In this document: piece after piece, positions 1 through 9,134 of the stretch | Numbering within the stretch: the first letter of the stretch is position 1 | How the letters are laid out: each line of letters begins with the position of its first letter | DNA from: Acinetobacter parvus DSM 16617 = CIP 108168 | GTDB taxonomy: Bacteria; Pseudomonadota; Gammaproteobacteria; Pseudomonadales; Moraxellaceae | DNA length: 64,000 bases | Assembly (NCBI RefSeq): GCF_000368025.1 | Contig: NZ_KB849210.1 | Location: 164,340 to 228,339 of the forward strand | Reading direction: 5' to 3' | The notes under the pieces: generated by a model | The model's input: only the letters and a program-made list of their open reading frames with translations | What the model was told of the DNA's origin: nothing | The model's database searches: none | Program-made: the position numbers and the translations under genes

Positions 1-267
1 CAGGATCTCACGGACCCAGAATTTAAGATATTTCAACCTGTAGGCTGTAGTGAATGCAGGGAAGGCTACAAGGGCCGTGTCGGTATTTATGAAGTCATGA
101 AAGTGACGCCAGAAATATCCAGAATTATTATGGAAGATGGTAATGCCCTGGAAATTGCAGCAGCCTCGGAAAAAGCGGGATTCAACAATTTACGACGTTC
201 GGGTTTGAAAAAAGTGATACAGGGGATTACTTCCCTACAGGAAGTCAACCGAGTCACCAGTGAATAA
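1..267 (+). CDS. pilB: Type IV pilus assembly ATPase PilB, C-terminal end (partial)
   Basis: An open frame enters from the left edge and stops with TAA at 265-267; only the last 88 codons are present. The fragment has a C-x2-C pair (GCSEC) followed by GYKGRVGIYEV, as in the metal-binding C-terminal part of the GspE/PilB ATPases that power pilus extension at the inner membrane. It lies 24 bases before pilC and is followed by pilD, the usual pilBCD order. The Walker motifs lie outside the window. Identity as PilB rather than another GspE-family ATPase rests on this context. Confidence 0.9.
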   Translation, partial: QDLTDPEFKIFQPVGCSECREGYKGRVGIYEVMKVTPEISRIIMEDGNALEIAAASEKAGFNNLRRSGLKKVIQGITSLQEVNRVTSE

Positions 268-291
268 AATCAATAAAAAGGATTAAGAATC

Positions 292-1518
292 ATGGCAGCG
301 AAAAAAGCGCAAATGATGCCTACTTTTGCCTATGAAGGGGTCGATCGTAAAGGGGCAAAAATTAAAGGGGAATTACCAGCACGTAATATGGCTTTAGCAA
401 AAGTCACCTTACGTAAACAAGGTGTGACCATCAAGAATATTCGGGAAAAACGTAAAAACATTCTCGAAGGATTAATGAAAAAGAAAGTCACCACACTAGA
501 TATCACCATCTTTACCCGCCAATTAGCGACTATGATGAAAGCTGGTGTGCCATTAGTGCAAGGTTTTGAAATCGTTGCCGAAGGCCTGGAAAATCCTGCC
601 ATGCGCGAAGTGGTGTTGGGGATTAAGGGTGAAGTAGAAGGGGGGAATACTTTTGCAGGCGCCCTGAAAAAATATCCTCAGTATTTTGACAACCTTTTTT
701 GTTCCTTAGTTGAATCTGGTGAACAATCAGGTGCCCTTGAAACCATGCTGGATCGTGTAGCGATTTATAAGGAAAAAAGTGAATTACTCAAACAAAAAAT
801 TAAAAAGGCCATGAAATATCCAGCCACAGTCATTGTGGTTGCAGTGGTCGTAACCATTATTCTGATGGTCAAAGTGGTTCCTGTTTTCCAGGATCTGTTT
901 AGTTCCTTTGGTGCAGACCTGCCCGCTTTTACTAAAATGGTCGTCAATATGTCCAAGTGGATGCAGGAATACTGGTTTATTCTTATCATCGTGATTGGCG
1001 CAATTATTACCGCTTTTCTTGAGGCAAAGAAACGTAGCAAGAAGTTTCGTGATCTTTTAGATAAAATGGCACTCAAGGCACCAATTTTTGGTGATTTAGT
1101 ATATAAAGCCATTATTGCCCGCTATAGTCGTACCCTAGCCACCACCTTTGCAGCAGGTGTACCACTGATTGATGCTCTTGAATCTACAGCAGGTGCAACA
1201 AATAATGTGATTTACGAAGAAGCAGTGATGAAAATCCGTGAAGATGTCGCCACAGGCCAACAGTTGCACTTTGCGATGCGCGTTTCTAACCGTTTTCCAT
1301 CCATGGCGATTCAAATGGTTGCAATTGGTGAAGAATCAGGTGCCTTGGATAGTATGCTAGACAAAGTGGCGACCCACTATGAAAATGAAGTGGATAATGC
1401 GGTCGATGGCTTAACCTCAATGATGGAACCATTGATTATGGCTATTTTAGGCGTACTTGTTGGTGGTCTTGTCATTGCCATGTATCTGCCAATCTTCCAA
1501 ATGGGTTCTGTGGTCTAA
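292..1518 (+). CDS. pilC: Type IV pilus inner-membrane platform protein PilC
   Basis: 408 residues, usual for the GspF/PilC family. Two homologous cytoplasmic GspF domains (about residues 70-190 and 275-400) are separated and followed by hydrophobic segments near residues 175-195, 225-245 and 380-400. The family protein sits in the inner membrane and couples the assembly ATPases to pilin addition and removal. The start follows an AAGGA sequence about 10 bases upstream. The stop overlaps the pilD start by one base (TAATG), so the two are translationally coupled. Confidence 0.96.
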   Translation: MAAKKAQMMPTFAYEGVDRKGAKIKGELPARNMALAKVTLRKQGVTIKNIREKRKNILEGLMKKKVTTLDITIFTRQLATMMKAGVPLVQGFEIVAEGLENPAMREVVLGIKGEVEGGNTFAGALKKYPQYFDNLFCSLVESGEQSGALETMLDRVAIYKEKSELLKQKIKKAMKYPATVIVVAVVVTIILMVKVVPVFQDLFSSFGADLPAFTKMVVNMSKWMQEYWFILIIVIGAIITAFLEAKKRSKKFRDLLDKMALKAPIFGDLVYKAIIARYSRTLATTFAAGVPLIDALESTAGATNNVIYEEAVMKIREDVATGQQLHFAMRVSNRFPSMAIQMVAIGEESGALDSMLDKVATHYENEVDNAVDGLTSMMEPLIMAILGVLVGGLVIAMYLPIFQMGSVV

Positions 1519-2378
1519 TGCAACAATCACTCTCTTATTTTATCGAGAACCCAACTGCACTGTACCTAGCAGTTGGGCTTTTGAGTCTATGTATTGGTAG
1601 TTTTCTCAACGTTGTCATTTTTCGTACGCCAAAAATGATGGAGCAAGAATGGCATCAGGAATGCCAAATGCTGCTTCATCCAGAGCAACCACTTATTGAT
1701 CAAAGTAAGTTAACATTAAGCCAACCTGCCTCAACCTGTCCTCAATGTAAATCCCCTATTCGCTGGTATCAGAATATACCTATCATCAGTTGGATCATTC
1801 TTCGTGGCAAATGTGGTTCTTGCCAGAATCCAATTAGTATTCGCTATCCATTAATTGAACTTCTCACCATGGTTTGTTCATTAATCGTTGTAGCAGTATT
1901 TGGTGCAACCATTCAAATGCTCTTTGGCTTAGTCCTCACATGGGTATTGATCACACTCACTTTTATTGATTTCGATACGCAATTGTTACCAGACCGTTTT
2001 ACGCTTCCTTTGGCAGCACTAGGTTTGGGAATTAACAGTTTTGCAATTTATACAACTGCCACGTCAGCGATTTGGGGTTATTTGATTGGTTTCCTCTGTC
2101 TATGGGTGGTTTACTATCTTTTTAAATTGGTGACTGGTAAAGAAGGTATGGGATATGGTGACTTTAAGTTGCTTGCTGCCCTGGGTGCCTGGATGGGGCC
2201 TATGATGCTTCCGCTTGTTGTGCTGCTTTCCTCAGTCGTGGGTGCCATTATTGGTATTATTCTCATGAAAATACGTGGTGAAAATCAGCCCTTTGCCTTT
2301 GGTCCCTATATCGCCATTGCAGGCTGGATCGCATTTTTATGGGGTGATCAAATTATGAAAGTCTATTTAGGTGGTTAA
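1518..2378 (+). CDS. pilD: Prepilin peptidase / N-methyltransferase PilD
   Basis: 286-residue polytopic membrane protein that cleaves the leader of type IV pilins and type II pseudopilins and N-methylates the new N-terminus. Visible signatures are two C-x2-C pairs in the N-terminal cytoplasmic loop (CPQC and CGSC) and the two aspartates of this aspartyl protease, in DFDTQLLPD and in the GxGD motif GYGDFKLL. The start overlaps the pilC stop. It probably also serves the type II secretion pseudopilins; gspC, gspD and gspN lie at 50-55 kb. Confidence 0.96.
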   Translation: MQQSLSYFIENPTALYLAVGLLSLCIGSFLNVVIFRTPKMMEQEWHQECQMLLHPEQPLIDQSKLTLSQPASTCPQCKSPIRWYQNIPIISWIILRGKCGSCQNPISIRYPLIELLTMVCSLIVVAVFGATIQMLFGLVLTWVLITLTFIDFDTQLLPDRFTLPLAALGLGINSFAIYTTATSAIWGYLIGFLCLWVVYYLFKLVTGKEGMGYGDFKLLAALGAWMGPMMLPLVVLLSSVVGAIIGIILMKIRGENQPFAFGPYIAIAGWIAFLWGDQIMKVYLGG

Positions 2379-2379
2379 T

Positions 2380-2985
2380 ATGCGCTTTATCTTGGGCATT
2401 ACAGGCGGGATTGGCAGTGGTAAGTCAGCCGCCACGCAATGGTTTGAATCCCAAGGTATTCGCGTCATTGATGCTGATGTTGTTGCGAGGGAAATTGTTG
2501 AACCAGGCCAGCCAACGTTACAGAAAATTCAACAGCTATTTGGCGACTGGGTGTTACTGGAAGATGGTCATCTAGACCGCCGCGCATTACGTGAACATAT
2601 TTTTCAGTTCCCAGAGGCTCGTCACAGTTTAGAACAAATCACCCACCCTGCTATTCGCCAATCCATCATCCAGCAGCTATACCAAGCAGAAAGCCCCTAC
2701 GTGATTCTAGTTTCCCCCCTGCTCTTTGAAACTAACCAGCATGAACTGGTTCAACACACTCTGTTGATTGATGCAGATGAACAAACCCAGTTACAACGTG
2801 CCAGCCAGCGTGATGGGCAAACTGAAGAGCAAATACGAAAGATTATTGCAGCCCAAATGCCCCGTACTCAAAAACAACAGCTCGCCAATGATATTGTGCT
2901 GAACGATGGACTACTTGAACATCTGCACAAGCAGCTCAAACCATTACACCTTAATTATTTACAGCGGGCTGAGCAGATCGGCTAA
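2380..2985 (+). CDS. coaE: Dephospho-CoA kinase
   Basis: Catalyses the last step of coenzyme A synthesis, phosphorylating the ribose 3'-OH of dephospho-CoA with ATP. From ATG 2380 the protein is 201 residues and has a P-loop GGIGSGKS at residues 9-16, then the DAD and LVSPLLFE motifs of the family. A GTG at 2371 in the same frame would add three residues but overlaps pilD; ATG gives the usual family N-terminus. coaE after pilD is a common gamma-proteobacterial order. The stop overlaps the convergent DMT gene by four bases. Confidence 0.95.
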   Translation: MRFILGITGGIGSGKSAATQWFESQGIRVIDADVVAREIVEPGQPTLQKIQQLFGDWVLLEDGHLDRRALREHIFQFPEARHSLEQITHPAIRQSIIQQLYQAESPYVILVSPLLFETNQHELVQHTLLIDADEQTQLQRASQRDGQTEEQIRKIIAAQMPRTQKQQLANDIVLNDGLLEHLHKQLKPLHLNYLQRAEQIG

Positions 2986-3893
2986 TCCTGTTTCTGTTGA
3001 GACAACTGGGCCGTTAATGCATCTTTACGGAACCAGCGCCATGGTTGTAAAGCGCCAATACCCATACCCACTAATCCACACATAATCGCTGGACTCAAAG
3101 GTTCATTTAACAGAGGTACAGCAATGACAGCAGCAATAAATGGCGCCAAGGTCACAATGCTTCCCGTTTTAAATGCACCCAAACGTTCAATTGCGGCAAC
3201 ATAGGTCAGGGTTGCAATAATCACCACCAAAACACCATGAAATACACCCTGTACCAGCAAATGGACAGGCTCTGCTTCCTGAAAATGTTTAGGAATAAAT
3301 AGGATATAGATCGGTAAATAAATCAGTGCTGACCAAATGGCCACACTTGCCATCGAATGCCAGGCCGATAGCTTCCACTGTTTTAACAGTACAGTGAAGA
3401 TGCCCCACCAAACAGCGCTTAGGAAGTAAAGCACATCGCCAAGACCAAAGGCAGAGGCCTGCTCATGCAACATCAGATAACTCATCAATGCCAGAGCACT
3501 CAACATAATGATGAGACTGAGCCAGGTATGTTTATCAAAAGGCTGTTTAAACAATAAATAAGCAGCAACAGCCGTACATAAAGGAATACAGCCATTTAAG
3601 AAGATTGCAGCATGGGCTGCTGGTGCTTGTAAAAAAGCAGTATAAACCGTTAGACAGTAAGCCAGCCCGCCAGTTAAAGCCAAAATAATTGGGCGGGGAT
3701 GCCACAAGAATGCCAAATCTTTTTTATACAGCAGCACAGGCATTAAAATAAGAAAGGCTATCGCAAAACGCATTGCCACCAAGTCCCAGGCACTGACATG
3801 CCAGTGCAGATTTAAACGGGAGAGAATGGTAAAACCACCCCAGATGCACATGGTGATACAAACGAACAGATAGCCTTGCGTGCGAGCGGTCAT
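2982..3893 (-). CDS. EamA/DMT-family transporter, likely metabolite exporter
   Basis: 303 residues with about ten hydrophobic segments arranged as two EamA repeats. It starts MTARTQGYLFVCITMCIWGG and has the conserved small-residue-rich helices of the drug/metabolite transporter superfamily. Family members in the inner membrane export amino acids, nucleobases or drugs; the substrate cannot be read from the sequence. It overlaps the end of coaE on the opposite strand and lies 30 bases downstream of rlmB on the same strand, so it may be read with rlmB. Confidence 0.85.
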   Translation of the reverse strand: MTARTQGYLFVCITMCIWGGFTILSRLNLHWHVSAWDLVAMRFAIAFLILMPVLLYKKDLAFLWHPRPIILALTGGLAYCLTVYTAFLQAPAAHAAIFLNGCIPLCTAVAAYLLFKQPFDKHTWLSLIIMLSALALMSYLMLHEQASAFGLGDVLYFLSAVWWGIFTVLLKQWKLSAWHSMASVAIWSALIYLPIYILFIPKHFQEAEPVHLLVQGVFHGVLVVIIATLTYVAAIERLGAFKTGSIVTLAPFIAAVIAVPLLNEPLSPAIMCGLVGMGIGALQPWRWFRKDALTAQLSQQKQD

Positions 3894-3923
3894 TTTTAAT
3901 TACATTGACGATAATTGTGTGAA

Positions 3924-4673
3924 TTATACAGCATTACGCTGTCGGCATGCCTCATAAAGTGCCATCCCTGTCGCCACACTGACGTTTAAACTTTGTAAAT
4001 CACCAGACATCGGGATATAAACGGTTTGGTCACATTGCGACTGGGTTATAGGCCTTAATCCTGTATCTTCCGCCCCCATCACAATCACCACTGGACCGTT
4101 AAAATCACATTGCTGAATTGGCAATGCTTTTTCATCTAGCATTGTGCCAATAACACGCATATGTGTTGTTTCTTTGAGATGCGCCAATGTTCGAGCTAAG
4201 TTAGTCACTTGAATAAACTTAACTTTTTCCGCCCCACCTGCGGCAACCTTACGTGCTGTCGGGGTTAAGCTTGCTGAACGGTCACGCGGTACAATCACGG
4301 CTTGCACCCCCATTGCAGCAGCAGTACGAATACAAGCCCCTAGATTATGCGGATCAGTGACTTGATCCAATGCCAACAATAAAGCATCAGGTGATTGCTG
4401 CATTAACTGATCCAAATCTTTTTCATTTAAAGTTGGATGTGGTCGAACTGCAGCAACTACACCTTGGTGAAATGGCAGACCTGCCAGTTTTTCGAGACTG
4501 TCTCGGCTGGCTTTCTGTACACTAATCCCAAAAGGTTCAGCCAACTGCAAAATCTTTTGTAGACGCTGATCATCACGCCCTTTCAGGGTGAATAAGGTCA
4601 AAACTCGTTCAGGCTCCAGCTCCAGCAATGACTCCACTGAATGAACGCCATAATAATATTCAGGTTTTGCCAT
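3924..4673 (-). CDS. rlmB: 23S rRNA (guanosine-2251-2'-O)-methyltransferase RlmB
   Basis: 249 residues. An N-terminal SpoU substrate-binding domain (about 1-75) is followed by a SPOUT methyltransferase domain with three motifs in order: LDQVTDPHNLGACIRTAAAMG-like (about residue 100), VMGAEDTGLRP (about 198) and IPMSGDLQSLNVSVATGMA (about 221). Methylates a guanosine in the peptidyl-transferase P loop using SAM. It stands between ppnP and the DMT exporter and probably has its own promoter. Confidence 0.95.
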   Translation of the reverse strand: MAKPEYYYGVHSVESLLELEPERVLTLFTLKGRDDQRLQKILQLAEPFGISVQKASRDSLEKLAGLPFHQGVVAAVRPHPTLNEKDLDQLMQQSPDALLLALDQVTDPHNLGACIRTAAAMGVQAVIVPRDRSASLTPTARKVAAGGAEKVKFIQVTNLARTLAHLKETTHMRVIGTMLDEKALPIQQCDFNGPVVIVMGAEDTGLRPITQSQCDQTVYIPMSGDLQSLNVSVATGMALYEACRQRNAV

Positions 4674-4720
4674 GAACGACCTCTTTAAGAAAGCGGAATA
4701 TAAAAGGAGATTTCATAAAA

Positions 4721-4754
4721 ATAAAAATCCTGCAAAATGACTTTTACAGGATTT
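4721..4754 (-). terminator. Rho-independent terminator after ppnP
   Basis: Eight-base stem (AAATCCTG/CAGGATTT, 4725-4732 with 4747-4754) followed on the minus strand by a T-rich tract. It lies between the ppnP stop and the rlmB start. Confidence 0.6.
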
Positions 4755-4792
4755 CCATTAAATCTAGTGTACCCGATTTAGACGCGAATAGG

Positions 4793-5119
4793 TTAGCCTT
4801 CTAAATGGCAAACGTAATCAAGGACTTCATCCGTCTCAATGTCAAACTTGCTATTGCCTGGCACATAGAAAGACTGCCCCGCACGGAACAATTCACTTTC
4901 AGTGCTGTCGGCGATTTTAACCCGACATTCACCCGAAATGATCTCCATACGCTCTGGCACATGGGTCGCAAAGGTTAAAGGCTGCTCAGTGGGTAGAATC
5001 ACACCTAAAGTCTTTTTTGTACCGTCTTCAAACTGTACTGTATGACTGATACATGCCCCACCAAAATACACATTCGATTTTTTGATGACCGTTACATGAT
5101 CAAACTGCACTGAACTCAT
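4793..5119 (-). CDS. ppnP: Pyrimidine/purine nucleoside phosphorylase PpnP
   Basis: 108-residue single-domain cupin, formerly DUF1255/YaiE. The family phosphorolyses several nucleosides to the free base and ribose 1-phosphate. Full-length family features are visible: NVYFGGACISHTV near the N-terminus, the PERMEIISGECRV strand and the FYVPGNSKFDI segment near residue 85. It is monocistronic, with a promoter region upstream shared divergently with recN and its own terminator downstream. Confidence 0.93.
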   Translation of the reverse strand: MSSVQFDHVTVIKKSNVYFGGACISHTVQFEDGTKKTLGVILPTEQPLTFATHVPERMEIISGECRVKIADSTESELFRAGQSFYVPGNSKFDIETDEVLDYVCHLEG

Positions 5120-5348
5120 GCGTACTCTCCAAATAATGCCGCATTTATATTAGATTATGCTGGACGTAGTTTAATTGTGCCATCGCAACTAATCAATCCA
5201 TTTCCTTATGCAAAACTAGCAATTTTTATTCCCATATTTAGTCCCTGTTGATTTTATTTTTTTAATATTGCCAAGCGTAATTCACTCTTGTCGCTAGGAT
5301 AAAACTTCTTTATCTTTAAGCAAAATATTCTGTGCATTGGATGCATTT

Positions 5349-7010
5349 ATGCTCACCCATTTAACTTTAATTAATTTTGCACTTGCCGACCATCTGGCAC
5401 TGGACATTGAACAGGGTTTCAATGTGCTGACTGGTGAAACTGGCGCCGGCAAATCATTATTGTTAGATGCACTCTCCGCATGTCTGGGGGAACGTACCGA
5501 CACCAATTATGTACGCTATGGGGCGGATAAGGCCGATGTGACCGCTGTCTTTAGCTATAAACCCGATAGTGTAGAGGCTAAATGGCTGGCTGAGCATGAA
5601 CTGGATGATGATTCAGGTGAGATTCATTTAAGACGTGTGATTTTTGCCACTGGACGCAGCAAGGCGTGGATTAATGGTCGTCCAGGTAGCTTGGCTGAAC
5701 TGAAAGAAATTGGGCGTTTGTTGGTCCAGCTCTATAGCCAGCATAGCCAGCAGCAGTTACTTGAACCGCCCTATCCAAAACACTGGCTCGACCGTTATAG
5801 CAACTTTGCCGCTCCTGCTGATGCAGTACGTGAAGCCTATGCGACATGGCAAACAAATATCCGACAACATCAAGCCGCCTTAGATGCACAGACCACCCGA
5901 ATTCAAAGAATACAAACTCTGGAATCACAAATAGAAGAACTGGAAGATGTGATTCAAACCGATTATCGAGAGATTGAACAGGAATTTGACCGTCTTAGTC
6001 ACCATGAACACATTATGCAGGACTGTGCTTATAGCCTGAATGTGCTGGATGAAGCTGAGCAAAACATCACGCAGGAAATCGCTTCCATTATTCGTCGTTT
6101 AGAGTCGCATGCGGGTCGCAGTGAACAGCTTTCCAGTATCTACAATTCACTGTTAAATGCACAAAGTGAGATTGATGACGCCACCTCCAGCCTACGTCAG
6201 TTTATTGACCGTCAAAGCTTTGATCCTGAGCGCATGGAACAGCTCAATGCAACACTGGAAGTTTTTCACCGCCTTGCACGTAAATACCGTACCCAGCCTG
6301 AACTGCTGAAACAGGAATATGAAATCTGGCAACAAGAGCTAGAGCAACTGCATCAACTGGAAGATCCTGAAACTCTGGCGGAACAGGTTGAAGTTTCCTA
6401 TCAGGAGTTTATGCAACAGGCACAGCATCTGGATGAAATCCGTCGTAAAGCTGCCATTCCATTGGCAAAACAGTTGACTGAGCAAGTCAAACCACTAGCA
6501 TTACCAGAAGCATATTTTGAGTTTAAGTTTGAACCTCTGGAAGCAGCCAATGCCGAGGGTCTAAGTTTTATTCAACTCTTATTCACGGCCAACAAGGGTA
6601 TTCCACCGCAACCGCTGGCCCGTGTTGCATCAGGCGGTGAACTGTCACGTATCGCCCTGGTGATGCAGGTCATGAATGCTGAAAAAACCGAATCTGAGGT
6701 GTTGGTATTTGACGAAATCGATGTGGGGATCAGTGGCGGCACAGCTGAAGTGGTGGGGCGTTTGTTGGCTGACTTGGCGCAGCATGTACAGTTGCTTTGT
6801 ATCACCCATCAGGCTCAGGTTGCAGCACAGTCTGACCAGCATTTGCTGGTGAAGAAACAACAGACCGACCCCGCCAGTAGCACCATCATTGAACTGGATG
6901 AAGAACAGCGTATTCTGGAGCTTGCCCGCATGTCTGGTGGTGTTGAAATTAGCGAAACCACCTTGCAGCACGCCAGACAGTTGCGTCAGCTCAAATTCCA
7001 GTCAGCCTAG
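5349..7010 (+). CDS. recN: DNA repair protein RecN
   Basis: SMC-like ATPase for double-strand-break repair. From ATG 5349 it is 553 residues: Walker A GETGAGKS at residues 29-36, a long coiled-coil middle (about 150-370), then the ABC signature (ASGGELSRIAL) and Walker B (LVFDEIDVGISGG). A TTG at 5337 in frame would add four residues, but MLTHLTLINF matches the usual RecN N-terminus. In E. coli recN is LexA-regulated; I see no clear LexA-type box here, as expected if this is Acinetobacter. Confidence 0.95.
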   Translation: MLTHLTLINFALADHLALDIEQGFNVLTGETGAGKSLLLDALSACLGERTDTNYVRYGADKADVTAVFSYKPDSVEAKWLAEHELDDDSGEIHLRRVIFATGRSKAWINGRPGSLAELKEIGRLLVQLYSQHSQQQLLEPPYPKHWLDRYSNFAAPADAVREAYATWQTNIRQHQAALDAQTTRIQRIQTLESQIEELEDVIQTDYREIEQEFDRLSHHEHIMQDCAYSLNVLDEAEQNITQEIASIIRRLESHAGRSEQLSSIYNSLLNAQSEIDDATSSLRQFIDRQSFDPERMEQLNATLEVFHRLARKYRTQPELLKQEYEIWQQELEQLHQLEDPETLAEQVEVSYQEFMQQAQHLDEIRRKAAIPLAKQLTEQVKPLALPEAYFEFKFEPLEAANAEGLSFIQLLFTANKGIPPQPLARVASGGELSRIALVMQVMNAEKTESEVLVFDEIDVGISGGTAEVVGRLLADLAQHVQLLCITHQAQVAAQSDQHLLVKKQQTDPASSTIIELDEEQRILELARMSGGVEISETTLQHARQLRQLKFQSA

Positions 7011-7085
7011 TTTATGCAACAAAATATCAGAAAATGATTGGCGAAATCCAATCAACTCTTGTATGTTGATAAAAACAACCTATTA

Positions 7086-7123
7086 TTTAATCCCCCTAAA
7101 TCCCCTTTTTAAAGTGGGACTTG
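7086..7123. repeat. Dispersed C-run/G-run palindrome, copy 1
   Basis: The spacer between recN and yqgE holds a run reading ATCCCCCTAAATCCCC, then a T/A-rich loop and GTGGGAC. Related elements lie at 37944-38006 and 53176-53212. This is a short dispersed repeat of the CCCCC(T)n..(A)nGGGGG type, imperfect in this copy. Confidence 0.6.
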
Positions 7124-7144
7124 TTTTGATGGAGAACCGCCAAG

Positions 7145-7699
7145 GTGACGAAACAATATTTAACTCACCGTTGTCTTATCGCTCCACCAGACATGGCAGA
7201 TGACTTCTTTGCAAACACAGTCATTTATGTTGCTCGTCATGATGAGGATGGTGCTCAGGGCATCGTGATTAATCGCCCATCAAACCTACAGATCAGGGAA
7301 CTCCTCAACGATTTGGAGATCGATGCAGACAACGTACAGCCACATGCGGTTTTGCAGGGCGGCCCTTTACGTCCTGAAGCTGGTTTTGTGCTGCATACGG
7401 GCCAACCAACCTGGCACTCGTCGATTGCGGTTGGCGAGAATGTCTGTATCACCACCAGCAAGGATATTCTGGATGCGATTGCGCATAACGAGGGTGTTGG
7501 GCGTTACCAGGTTGCATTAGGCTATGCGAGCTGGGGCAAACACCAGCTTGAGGAAGAAATTGCACGGGGTGACTGGCTGATCTGTGAATCTGACATGGAC
7601 CTGATTTTCAACCTGCCTTATAACGATCGCTGGGATGCTGCCTATAAAAAAATTGGGGTAGACCGTACCTGGTTTGCGTCTGAAATTGGTCATGCCTGA
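7145..7699 (+). CDS. yqgE: YqgE/AlgH family protein (UPF0301)
   Basis: 184 residues of the AlgH/UPF0301 family, whose biochemical function is unresolved. Family features include the N-terminal LIAPPDMADDFFANTVIYVARHDE-type segment, the GIVINRPS motif and the central VLQGGPLRPEAGFVLH motif. The start is GTG at 7145, preceded by GGAG at a good distance; no ATG fits. It overlaps the ruvX start, the common bacterial yqgE-yqgF pair, so the two are likely cotranscribed. Confidence 0.92.
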   Translation: MTKQYLTHRCLIAPPDMADDFFANTVIYVARHDEDGAQGIVINRPSNLQIRELLNDLEIDADNVQPHAVLQGGPLRPEAGFVLHTGQPTWHSSIAVGENVCITTSKDILDAIAHNEGVGRYQVALGYASWGKHQLEEEIARGDWLICESDMDLIFNLPYNDRWDAAYKKIGVDRTWFASEIGHA

Positions 7700-8135
7700 T
7701 ATGCAAGCGTCCCAATCCATCATGGCTTTTGATTTTGGCACCCAGAAAATGGGGATGGCAATTGGTCAATCCACTATTGAAAGTGCCACTCCCCTGCCAT
7801 TATTTGCCATGAAAGATGGTATTCCTGACTGGAATCAGTTGTTAAAACTGGTCAGGGAATGGCAACCCAACCTGTTTCTGGTTGGCTTACCATTGAATAT
7901 GGATGATAGTGAATCTGAACTGTCAGCACGTGCGCGTAAGTTTGCACGGCGTTTACGCCATCAGACCAATATTGAAACATGGATGGTAGATGAACGCCTG
8001 ACCACCCGTGAAGCAAGGGAAGAACTTGAGTTTTACCAGAACAAGGGGCAGGCTAAACGTTTGTCAGCAGATAGTTTTGCCGCTGCGCTGCTAATTCAAA
8101 GCTGGTATCGTGATCCTGCTGGGATTACGCCTTGA
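7692..8135 (+). CDS. ruvX: Putative pre-16S rRNA nuclease RuvX/YqgF
   Basis: 147 residues from ATG 7692 (an ATG at 7701 would give 144). RNase H-fold protein of the YqgF family, implicated in maturing the 5' end of 16S rRNA. Motifs are AFDFGTQKMGMAIG (first catalytic Asp), NLFLVGLPLNMDD and VDERLTTREA with C-terminal DSFAAALLI. The start lies inside the end of yqgE, so the two are translationally coupled. The stop abuts the end of the decayed efflux remnant on the other strand. Confidence 0.93.
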   Translation: MPDMQASQSIMAFDFGTQKMGMAIGQSTIESATPLPLFAMKDGIPDWNQLLKLVREWQPNLFLVGLPLNMDDSESELSARARKFARRLRHQTNIETWMVDERLTTREAREELEFYQNKGQAKRLSADSFAAALLIQSWYRDPAGITP

Positions 8136-8930
8136 TCATTTCTCAATAATTCTAACCGTTGCTGTTCGTCCTGAAACAAAGGCCAACGGATTCTGTGGTT
8201 GCTCATCCAGCATAATTTTAACAGGCACACGCTGGGCCAAACGTACCCAGCTAAAGGTTGGATTCACATTCGCCAATAAATTAGAGCTACCTGAACGTTC
8301 ACGGTCTTCAATTCCCATTGCAATGCCTTGCACATGCCCACGAATTTTCTGGCGATCTCCCATGAGCTGTACTGTGGCTTGATCGCCCACGTGGATACGA
8401 TTGAGCTTGGTTTCCTCAAAATAACCCACCACATACAGTTGATGACGATCAAGCAAGGCCGCAAACCTTGCAAATCCACAGCAGTTAATGTTCGTTCCTG
8501 CTTTAAAAAAGCCAGAGTATCCTGACGGATGACATTTAAATGCGGTGCAAGACTGATCATTTGCATGTGCTCAAGCTGCGTGACTCGCTGGGACAGGGCC
8601 ACAAGGTTGGCAACCACCAATGAAACCTGATGCAGCATTTCCTGTAATGGTTTGGTCATGCCTTTAAGTTCACCTTTTTCATAAGCCAGATGCACCGCCA
8701 AGGCATGAATATCTAAGGCATCACGAGTAGTCTACCGCCCCGATCATTTACCTCACATAGAAATGTGGCGACAGAATCAGCCAACCTGGAAACAACCAGA
8801 TTGCTTTGACAAGGTGAGAACTGATGATTTGGAGTGATGCACAATGATTGGAGCTTTTGCAGCATGAGCCTAAAAATAATTATCCAATAAAGACATTGCA
8901 CTGACAATTTTTTCAAAACCCAGCGCATTA
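8136..8930 (-). pseudogene. Remnant of a FUSC-HlyD (AaeB/AaeA-type) efflux operon
   Basis: Two protein remnants in different frames on the minus strand. The lower part (8136-about 8460) reads LLDRHQLYVVGYFEETKLNRIHVGD and ends in VSGRTATVRI, which is the C-terminal third of an HlyD/AaeA-type membrane-fusion protein. The upper part (about 8460-8710) reads as a soluble C-terminal stretch with EKGELKGMTKPLQEMLHQVS and TLTAVDLQGL, which I take to be the end of a FUSC-family (AaeB-like) pump. A further broken frame (ADSVATFLCEVNDRGG) runs up to about 8930. Stops and frame changes prevent any full-length product. The FUSC assignment is less certain than the HlyD one. Confidence 0.65.
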
Positions 8931-9134
8931 GTCAAGATAAATTATCGCCATTTGATAATTTACATATTTAATTTAGAATAATACTTTTAAAACACCATTA
9001 TTTTCTCAGCAGCGGCATTAATTTAATCTTGCCTGCCGATCAAGTCCAAAAGTCCATATCCGACCTTAAATTTTTCTGTTATAAAGCAATAAAAGTTCGG
9101 TTTTAAGGTTATTTTAAGGAGTAGATTTCTCATC

